A stretch of 61,405 nt of DNA, from positions 1-61,405 of the forward strand of contig CALUET010000017.1 in the NCBI GenBank assembly GCA_944319745.1. Reading direction: 5' to 3'. Origin of the DNA: an uncultured Phocaeicola sp. GTDB taxonomy: Bacteria; Bacteroidota; Bacteroidia; Bacteroidales; Bacteroidaceae. Of the stretch, positions 54,923 through 61,405 are shown piece by piece (within the stretch, counting starts at the first letter, position 1; each line of letters begins with the position of its first letter). The notes below the pieces were generated by a model. That model was given only the letters and a program-made list of their open reading frames with translations. It ran no database searches and had not been told where the DNA came from. A program made the translations under genes and the position numbers.

Positions 54923-55459
54923 ATGAAAACAAAATTAATTACCCTCATTGCTATGCTTTTATGCGGAGCAAACATTTATGCACAAGACCATAAGATTTTA
55001 GTCGTTTATTTCAGTTGGAGTGGAAATACGCAGCATGTGGCAGAATACATTGCCGAAAAAACAGGAGGAACACTTTTCCGTATCGAACCTGCCAAGCCGT
55101 ATCCTACGGAATACAAGCCTTGCACCGAAGTGGCAAAGAAAGAGAAAGAAACCGATGCTCGTCCGGCCATAAAGAACAAAGTGGACGGCTGGGACGGTTA
55201 CGATACCGTGTTTGTAGGTTGTCCCGTATGGTGGTGGACTGCCCCGATGATTATCAACACTTTCACAGAAAGTTACGATTTCAAAGGAAAAACGGTGATA
55301 CCGTTTTGTACTTACGCCGCCACATATCGTGACGAAACTCTGGCCAAGATTGTGGAACTGACGCCCGATGCCAAACACCTGAAAGGCTTCGGAGCAGTAG
55401 ATCGCAATACAAAAGGTATTACGGAATGGCTGAAAGAAATCAAAATGTTGAAGAATTAA
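54923..55459 (+). CDS. Exported flavodoxin
   Basis: 178 residues. Sec signal (LITLIAMLLCGANIYAQ) and a flavodoxin domain with LVVYFSWSGNTQHVAEYIAE (FMN phosphate loop), YKPCTEVAKKEKETDARP and VFVGCPVWWWTAPM. Flavodoxins with signal peptides are electron carriers in the envelope or handle NADPH-independent reduction; the physiological partner is not known. It follows the broken flavodoxin gene after 27 bases and precedes a lipoprotein flavodoxin after 22 bases. Confidence 0.85.
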   Translation: MKTKLITLIAMLLCGANIYAQDHKILVVYFSWSGNTQHVAEYIAEKTGGTLFRIEPAKPYPTEYKPCTEVAKKEKETDARPAIKNKVDGWDGYDTVFVGCPVWWWTAPMIINTFTESYDFKGKTVIPFCTYAATYRDETLAKIVELTPDAKHLKGFGAVDRNTKGITEWLKEIKMLKN

Positions 55460-55481
55460 GAATAAAAAATGGAGAACTAAT

Positions 55482-56144
55482 ATGAAAGTTTATCTCTCTT
55501 TTGCATTATTGTGTGCATTGCTTGTTTTTATTTCCTGTGGAGACGGTGAAGATAATGACACTAATGTCTCTACAGAAGAAGTAGTTCCCGGTGAAAATCA
55601 TCATGTATTGATTGCATATTTTTCCGAGCCCTTACCGGATAATGGTATAGATGCTGCTACTTCCGCAAGCCGTCTGATTGTGAATGGCGACCTTTTTGGT
55701 AGTGTACAATATATGGCAAATATCATCGGAGAAGCGACAGGAGGTGACATGGTGCGCATCCAAACTGCCACGCCTTATCCGCAAGATTACAGTAGCTTGG
55801 CCGGTCAAGCCAATGAAGAACGGCAAAACAATGTGCATCCCGCCCTTGCCACTGAGATTGAAGATTTCGACAATTACGATATTATATTCGTTGGTTATCC
55901 CATTTGGTGGTATCAAATGCCGATGGCTATGTATTCGTTTTTTGATGAATATAACTTTTCCGGGAAGACAATTATTCCGTTCTCTTCGCATGGCGGGAGC
56001 GGCTGGTCGGGGACGGTCGATGATATTGCAGGTATGGAGCCTGGTGCTACGATCGTGAACGGATATAGCATTTCGCGTAACAGCGTGGAAGGTTCGGAAG
56101 ATGGCATACGGGAATGGTTGCAAAACATTGGGATGTTAGAGTAA
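55482..56144 (+). CDS. Flavodoxin lipoprotein
   Basis: 220 residues. Lipobox FISC (cysteine 19) followed by a short linker and a flavodoxin domain with LIAYFSEPLPDNGIDAATSA, QYMANIIGEATGGDMVRIQT, YPIWWYQMPMAMYSF and SHGGSGWSGTVDDI. The phosphate loop lacks the usual T/S-rich GNT and carries an insertion, which is typical for the lipoprotein subset. It is expected to be attached to a membrane facing the periplasm or the outside. It is the third flavodoxin in a row, which suggests an envelope redox relay. Confidence 0.8.
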   Translation: MKVYLSFALLCALLVFISCGDGEDNDTNVSTEEVVPGENHHVLIAYFSEPLPDNGIDAATSASRLIVNGDLFGSVQYMANIIGEATGGDMVRIQTATPYPQDYSSLAGQANEERQNNVHPALATEIEDFDNYDIIFVGYPIWWYQMPMAMYSFFDEYNFSGKTIIPFSSHGGSGWSGTVDDIAGMEPGATIVNGYSISRNSVEGSEDGIREWLQNIGMLE

Positions 56145-56164
56145 TGATTTAATAAGGAGGTAAT

Positions 56165-57510
56165 ATGAAATGGCGCGGTTTTATGTTGATAGGCTTTCTT
56201 CTGGCTTGTTCTTGCACGCATGAACGTAGTACCATAGTAAGCTTGATAAGTGGAAAAGCACAAGGCGTTTATACAGACAGCGTTTACAGTTATAAAGGAA
56301 TTCCTTACGCTAAAGCTATAAGATTTATGCCTCCGGAAGAACCGGATAGCTGGGATACTGTACGGATATTCAATAAATACGGACGTATTTGTCCGCAAGC
56401 ACTCATTCCACAAGGGAACGATTTTATAACTATGCGCGAGGCTCCTGAAGAAGGAGAAGATTGTTTAAATCTGAATGTCTGGACACCCGGTATTAATGAC
56501 GGGAAGAAACGTACCGTAATGGTCTGGTTGCATGGAGGAGGATTTCAAACAGGTTCGGCCATAGAACAACTAGTGTATGATGGAACGAATCTGAACCGTC
56601 AGGGAGATGTTGTCGTCGTGTCAGTCAATCACCGCCTGAATATGCTTGGTTTCCTTGACTTGTTTGCAATGGTGAAAAGTATAAATATTCCGGAAACGTA
56701 GGCACAATGAATATGGTGGCCGCTCTGCAATGGATTTGGAAGAACATTTACGTTTTCGGAGGCGATCCGAACAACGTTACACTTTTTGGGCAATCGGGTG
56801 GTGGAGCAAAGGTTCTTGTACTGATGACTGTCCCGTCGGCCAAAGGTTTGTTTCTTCGAGGATGAGAACGGTGCGGTGCGTAAGTTGCTTGATCAAATGA
56901 TAGCTCATGATGACATTGAGCTGATAATTATTGTAACTCCCAGCTATAATTACGGGCAACCAACGGCAAACTATGGGATGCCGATCCTTATTGCAGAGCA
57001 TTGCCGCGGGAACTTGTGAACGATTTGATTCCCATTGTCGAGAATCGTTTTCGCACGTATGCGGAGAATACAGATGCGGAAGGCATTGAAGCTTCCCGCG
57101 CCCACCGCGCCATTGGCGGCTTTTCGATGGGTGCTGTTACGACATGGTATGCTTTCGATGAGGCCTTGAATGCTTTTCAATATTTCATGCCTGTCAGTGG
57201 CGATTGCTGGTCATTGGGTAGGTTTGCCGGGATGAATCGTCCTGATGACACGGCTGTTTATCTGGCAGAGCGGGTAAAACAATCCTCTTATGCCGGGACC
57301 GATTTCTATATTTGGGCGGTAAGTGGCACTCAAGACTCGGCATACAGTGAGATATGGCTTCAGATAGAAGGCATGGCAAGATTAAGTGATGTGCTTAATA
57401 CAACTAATTTGACGTTCCATCAGAAAGCAAGAGCAAGGCACAAGTTTCGTTTTATTCCTGAATACTTGTATAATGCTTTGCAGTTTTTCTTCCCGAAAGA
57501 CAATGAATAA
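56165..57510 (+). pseudogene. Chimeric esterase remnant (type-B carboxylesterase joined to CE1 esterase)
   Basis: The first part, starting with lipoprotein signal FLLACSCTHE, is a type-B carboxylesterase: KGIPYAKAIRFMPPEEPDSW, LNVWTPG, VWLHGGGFQTGSA and, after a one-base shift near 56660-56680, SGNVGTMNMVAALQWIW and LFGQSGGGAK. At about 56850 the sequence changes to a CE1/feruloyl-esterase-type domain (DDIELIIIVTPSYNYGQPT), which after a second frame change continues as AHRAIGGFSMGAVTTWYAF and MPVSGDCW up to 57510. Two esterase genes appear to have been fused by a deletion and then shifted out of frame. Not functional as one enzyme, though the 57001-57510 frame alone is long. Confidence 0.75.
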
Positions 57511-57534
57511 GTAATAGAAAGGAGAATAACAGAT

Positions 57535-58689
57535 ATGAATAATTTTATTTTTAAATACCCCGTCCGTCAATATTTTGGCAAGGGGTGTACTGAAAGTGCG
57601 CTGAAAGAAGAAATGAAACAGGCGGGCAGGAATGTGTTGCTGGCATACGGCGGCGGTTCGTTAAAGCGCACAGGATTGTATGATAAATTCGCAGGCTGGC
57701 TTCACGAATGCGGAAAGAACGTAATAGATTTCGGGGGTATCATGCCCAATTCCACGTATGCCAAAGTGCAGGAAGGCGCACAGCTGGTGCGTGAGTGCGG
57801 CATTGATTTCATCCTGGCTGTGGGCGGAGGTTCGGTCATAGACTGTTGTAAGGTTGTATCGGCACAAGCCGGTTTGGATGAAGACATCTGGGAAATGCAG
57901 TACACCAAACACCGATTCCCTACGAAATTTGTGCCTATGGGAGCTGTGGTTACGGCATCCGGTACGGGAGCTGAGCAGAACAACGGGGCGGTCATTACCC
58001 ATACGGAAAAGAAACTGAAGCAGCCTTTGGTGGGAGCTTATCACAACTTTGCCATACTGGACAGCGATCTGACGAAAACACTCCCGATGGCACAAGTCGT
58101 CAGCGGTGCGTTCGACACGTTGAGCCATTGCATGGAAACTTATATGGGAAAACCGCAATCGGACAATCTCTCCGACGAACTGAACGAGACGGTAATGCGC
58201 AATGTCATCAGAAACCTGCGTGTTTTGATAGCAGATCCGGGCAACGATTTTGCCCGCGGTGAGCTGATGTGGGACTCTGCCCTTGCAGAAAACAGCCTGT
58301 TGAAGCTGGGAAAGCAGACCGATTTCCAATGTCATATGCTGGAACATGCCGTAGGTGCTTATACCGATTGCAATCACGGACGGGCATTGGCCGTTATCCA
58401 TCCCACGCTTTATCGTCATCTGCTGGGTGAAGGCAAGGCGAAACTGGCGCGTATGGCGGAACGGGTATGGGGAGTGAAAGGCGATACTCCGGAGCAGACC
58501 GCTGTGCGGGGCATTGATGCACTTGAAGACTTTATCAAAGAAATTGGGCTTCCTACGCGATGGAGCGAGTTAGGCATTACGGATGAGAACGTTCTTCGTG
58601 CTGCAGCCGACAGTTGTTTGCTGATGCCAGGCTGCTGTAAACAGTTTTCACGGGACGAATTGTTTGAAATCTTAAAAGAGCGGCTGTAA
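57535..58689 (+). CDS. Iron-containing alcohol dehydrogenase (YqhD/butanol dehydrogenase type)
   Basis: 384 residues. NADP-binding AVGGGSVIDCCKVVSAQA near residue 95 and PMGAVVTASGTGAEQNNGA near 140; metal ligands in FDTLSHCMETYM, HMLEHAVGAYTDCNHG and AVIHPTLYRHL. The relatives of this branch reduce aldehydes such as butyraldehyde, furfural or methylglyoxal derivatives with NADPH. It is the last gene of the unit that begins at 53144, 24 bases after the esterase remnant. Together with the AKRs it points to aldehyde detoxification. Confidence 0.9.
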   Translation: MNNFIFKYPVRQYFGKGCTESALKEEMKQAGRNVLLAYGGGSLKRTGLYDKFAGWLHECGKNVIDFGGIMPNSTYAKVQEGAQLVRECGIDFILAVGGGSVIDCCKVVSAQAGLDEDIWEMQYTKHRFPTKFVPMGAVVTASGTGAEQNNGAVITHTEKKLKQPLVGAYHNFAILDSDLTKTLPMAQVVSGAFDTLSHCMETYMGKPQSDNLSDELNETVMRNVIRNLRVLIADPGNDFARGELMWDSALAENSLLKLGKQTDFQCHMLEHAVGAYTDCNHGRALAVIHPTLYRHLLGEGKAKLARMAERVWGVKGDTPEQTAVRGIDALEDFIKEIGLPTRWSELGITDENVLRAAADSCLLMPGCCKQFSRDELFEILKERL

Positions 58690-58828
58690 ACTGTCCGATG
58701 AAAATATTTGCGTGCATCCATCTTTTTATCTCAACCAAAACGATGCAATGCTTTCACAGAAACAATGCTGCGTTTTTTGCAGAAGATGGATATGATTTTT
58801 GAATACATAAATTTAAAACAGAAAAACG

Positions 58829-59935
58829 ATGAACACAATGAATACATTTTTTCGAACCCTATTTTGCAGCGTTGCAGCTTTCATGCTGGCAGAGACTTCG
58901 GCTGCACAAACCAAACAAGCATTTATAGAGTCTGATTTCTCTGCCGTTGAGAGTCCGAACAACAATCCGTTTGGACTGGTTTATCGGGGAGCGATTACCC
59001 AAAACGTACCGGGAAAGGTGAATATCCATCGCATTAATTATGAACTGAACGGGCTGAAGATTGTAGCCAACGTCTATACTCCTGCCGGATATAACGCGTC
59101 GAAAACCTATCCGGCCCTCGTCGTTGCACATCCCAACGGCGGTTGTAAGGAACAAGTCGCGGGGCTGTACAGTCAACGAATGGCGGAAATGGGTTACATC
59201 TGCCTGGCCTTTGATGCAGCCTATCAGGGCGGGAGTGAGGGCGAACCGCGTAATGTGGACAAGCCTGCCAACCGCATAGAAGACATTCATCGGGCTGCTG
59301 ACATCCTGACGCAGTATCCCGGAGTAGATGTCGACCGCATCGGAATCCTCGGAATTTGTGGCGGTGGAGGTTATACGCTGAAGGCCGCACAGACGGATAA
59401 GCGCTTCAAGGCAGTGGCCACACTAAGTATGTTTAATACGGGACTGGTACGTCGTAACGGTTTCCTCGACTCGCAGATTAACGATGTTCAGCAGCGTCTT
59501 GCCGATGCTTGTGCTGCCCGGCAGAAAGAGGCCGATGGCGAGGCTCCGGAATATGTGGGCGATATGAGCGGCATAACGCCGGAACAGGCTAAACAACTGC
59601 CGTTCGACCTCTACCGCGACGGTTATGAGTATTACCTTCAGACGCACGCCCATCCCGGCTCCACCTTCCGCTATACCAAGAGTAGTCTGGTAGATTTGAT
59701 GGCATTTGACGCCTCGGAAGGGATGTATCTTATCGACTGTCCTTTGCTGATGATGGCGGGAAGTAAGGCAGACACTTTCTACATGACAGAACAATGCTTC
59801 AGTAAAGCTATCGGAACAAGCAAGAAAGAGTTATACTTGATCCCCGGTGCTACGCATATTCAAACCTATTGGGTGCCTGAGTATGTGGGCAAGGCTGTGG
59901 AAAAACTGGCAGAGTTTTTTGGGAAAAATTTGTGA
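58829..59935 (+). CDS. Exported alpha/beta hydrolase with probable cysteine nucleophile
   Basis: 368 residues. N-terminal Sec signal ([18 protein letters not shown]), then a dienelactone-hydrolase/YcjY-like fold: [19 protein letters not shown] (oxyanion region), the nucleophile elbow [18 protein letters not shown] in which the usual serine position is cysteine, an acidic residue in [14 protein letters not shown] and the histidine in [10 protein letters not shown]. Cysteine nucleophiles are known in dienelactone hydrolases. No regulon promoter with exact geometry is seen upstream, though TGCGTGCATCCAT at 58709-58721 is the reverse complement of the operator end. A hairpin follows the stop. Confidence 0.8.
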   Translation: MNTMNTFFRTLFCSVAAFMLAETSAAQTKQAFIESDFSAVESPNNNPFGLVYRGAITQNVPGKVNIHRINYELNGLKIVANVYTPAGYNASKTYPALVVAHPNGGCKEQVAGLYSQRMAEMGYICLAFDAAYQGGSEGEPRNVDKPANRIEDIHRAADILTQYPGVDVDRIGILGICGGGGYTLKAAQTDKRFKAVATLSMFNTGLVRRNGFLDSQINDVQQRLADACAARQKEADGEAPEYVGDMSGITPEQAKQLPFDLYRDGYEYYLQTHAHPGSTFRYTKSSLVDLMAFDASEGMYLIDCPLLMMAGSKADTFYMTEQCFSKAIGTSKKELYLIPGATHIQTYWVPEYVGKAVEKLAEFFGKNL

Positions 59936-59953
59936 TGCGATAGGGAAAAGCTC

Positions 59954-59969
59954 TTGACGCTTCCGTCAA
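59954..59969 (+). terminator. Hairpin after the hydrolase gene
   Basis: Perfect stem TTGACG-CTTC-CGTCAA. It is also part of a larger repeat, since CGCTTCCGTC (59958-59967) recurs inverted at 60010-60019. No T-run, so a weak terminator call. Confidence 0.35.
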
Positions 59970-60051
59970 ATTCAGCGCGGCGTTTGCAATTTGTTTGTGG
60001 TCGTGCCGGGACGGAAGCGGTATCTTTTCTTCGGAACATAAAAAAACAGGA

Positions 60052-60957
60052 ATGAAAGATGTGCGGACATTCTCTATAAGCGGGTTTGATAAACAAATGT
60101 GTCAGCCCGCATTGCATCCACAAGTGGCTGTCATTAATCCGGCATAGTTGGCGGAGGATGCAACGTTTTGCTTCACGGGTAACTTTTATGCCGTCCGCTT
60201 TGTGCAGACACGGTGCGGGGAAGTACGTTATGGAAGGCAGTGTGTAGATTTTCAGTATGCCATGCTGGCATTCACGAAACCGGGCGGTCTGATACGCATC
60301 AGGCCTGAAGATGTAGTGGGAGAGGGCATCTCCGGAATATTGTTTCATCCGGATTTGTTCGAAACTGATAGTCTTTTGTGTAAAAAGACGGACTATGCTT
60401 TCTTCCACTATCGCGAAAACGAATCTCTACACTTGTTTTTGAAAGAAAAACGCATCGTGCAAGATTGCCTGAAACATATCCACGAAGAATTACGGCACGG
60501 CACAGACCGCCATACTCTGCGGTTGCTTTCTGCCGGAATGGGGCTGCTGTTAAATTATTGTGTCCGCTTCTATGAGCGTCAGTTTGCTTGTCGTACTGAC
60601 ACTAACCGGGAATATCTGACAATATTGAACGAGACTCTTGCACATTATTTCTCATTGAGTGGACAAAAGTCCGTAGAAGATGGAGTAGGTCGGATTAAGT
60701 CTTCTTTATCGTTCTTCTCGTCTGCTTATTTGAATGACCTTGTGAGGTTGGAAACAGGAAAGACGCTTTCCGAATATGTTCGTGTCAAAATGATGGAATA
60801 CATTAAGAAATATGTCCGTAGGGAAGGACGTTCTTTGAAACAAGTAGCCGGGGAGTTTGGTTTCTGTCAGCCTTATGTGTTGATGCTGTTGTATCGGCAG
60901 ATATTCGGACACTTGGTGGAAGAATTAGCATTAAGTCCGGAACATCAATTAAATTGA
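60052..60957 (+). pseudogene. AraC-family regulator with premature amber stop
   Basis: The N-terminus MKDVRTFSISGFDKQMCQP starts at 60052 and follows the family pattern of the other island regulator. An in-frame TAG at 60145-60147 (codon 32) interrupts it; the frame then continues as LAEDATFCFTGNFYAVRFVQ through the sensor domain and the C-terminal helix-turn-helix region (FFSSAYLNDLVRLETGKTLS, LKQVAGEFGFCQPYVLMLLY) to 60957. The second recognition helix is less typical than usual. Restart from TTG or a downstream codon would lose the N-terminal sensor strand. Probably inactive. Confidence 0.8.
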
Positions 60958-61013
60958 ATGCGATGTTATTCTGCTGTTAATTTGGAGGTTTCCATAGCCG
61001 TGCAGATCAAAAG

Positions 61014-61368
61014 TTATAACCGTTTGCGCTTTGTCCCATGTATTATCTCCGCAGCCTGTTCCTGAAGCGACATTGCTCGCATCTGCTTGCGTCCGGACTC
61101 AAATCCATTGCAGCAACTCATTTTCATAGAAGTAGAGTTTTTTCCCTCGTTTGTAAGCCGGAATCAGTCCTTTACGCGCAAGCGTGTAAATAGTAGGCTT
61201 TGCCTTTCGCGTGATTTTACAGGCTTCGTCAATTTCAACAAGACGGTGTTTGTCGGAAGAAGCCTGCGGTTGCAGTGCCGCCACCATTTGCCGGATTTGT
61301 TCCATCTGTTCTGTGAGATAACCTACCGCCTGCGGTAGCTTATCAAAAGTGATTTGTTCGTTTGCCAT
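61014..61368 (-). pseudogene. Excisionase-like helix-turn-helix protein, frameshifted
   Basis: A 118-residue protein of the MerR/HTH_17 type common in Bacteroidales. The intact frame covers MANEQITFDKLPQAVGYLTE, a coiled-coil dimer segment and the HTH with KHRLVEIDEACKITRKAKPT and GLIPAYKRGKKLYFYENEL. It stops at 61099 because of one extra base; shifting the frame restores ESGRKQMRAMSLQEQAAEII and a stop at 61014. Homologues are often near tRNA genes, integrases or mobile elements. It may mark the edge of the accessory island, and the right edge of the window is 37 bases away. Confidence 0.75.
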
Positions 61369-61405
61369 ACGTACTCGTTTTTAATTGTTCGCTGGCAAAG
61401 GAAAT

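Overview
The window looks like chromosomal DNA from a gut Bacteroidales (Bacteroides, Phocaeicola or Parabacteroides type). The evidence is the repeated Bacteroidetes promoter signature (TTTG about 19 bp before TAnnTTTG, seen upstream of tRNA-Pro, ppdK, rlmD and many others), a large AT-rich capsule locus, DUF4422 and polysaccharide pyruvyl transferase genes, and many lipoproteins. Species cannot be fixed from the sequence alone.

Layout. (1) 1-17.6 kb, plus strand: the distal part of a capsular polysaccharide locus. It holds the end of ugd, a flippase, an aldo/keto reductase + F420-dehydrogenase-like + pyruvyl transferase set, two acyltransferases, several glycosyltransferases, a polymerase and glf. 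It ends in a graveyard of frameshifted genes, including manA and a possibly VapA-like protein. (2) 18.1-24.7 kb, minus strand: an accessory island. It contains an Abi_2-like remnant, a stand-alone LHH-type nuclease, a DUF4112 membrane protein, a 759-residue conserved protein of unknown function, two coiled-coil proteins and two zinc-ribbon proteins, apparently in one operon. (3) 25.6-34.8 kb: ordinary core genes (ppdK, rlmD, an RluA-type pseudouridine synthase, an exported glycoside hydrolase, a HAD phosphatase, tRNA-Pro(TGG), a DUF1349-like exported protein, a VOC protein). (4) 35.0-61.0 kb: a redox and carbonyl-metabolism island. It has three AraC-family regulators (one broken), six aldo/keto reductases (one broken), two iron-containing alcohol dehydrogenases, several flavodoxins (one broken), an FMN reductase, a bile-acid:Na+ symporter-family permease, a carboxymuconolactone decarboxylase-cupin fusion, and esterases and other alpha/beta hydrolases. 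(5) The right edge holds a frameshifted excisionase-like HTH gene.

The most striking observation is in region 4. Seven promoters share the same architecture: two copies of a CCGTAA-like half-site exactly 21 bp apart, the second starting 37 bp (38 in one case) before the TAnnTTTG box. This is what a common AraC-type activator would leave, and it ties almost all of the redox genes into one regulon. Many of the regulated enzymes carry Sec, lipoprotein or twin-arginine-type signals, so part of the pathway appears to work in the cell envelope.

Second in interest is the minus-strand operon of region 2, which combines zinc-ribbon, coiled-coil, large conserved unknown, DUF4112 and nuclease genes beside a defence-gene remnant. 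A promoter-terminator pair at 43.3-43.45 kb with no gene between looks like a small RNA. Several genes carry a single in-frame stop or a one-base frameshift, so either this lineage is shedding these genes or the assembly has errors; checking reads would settle it.
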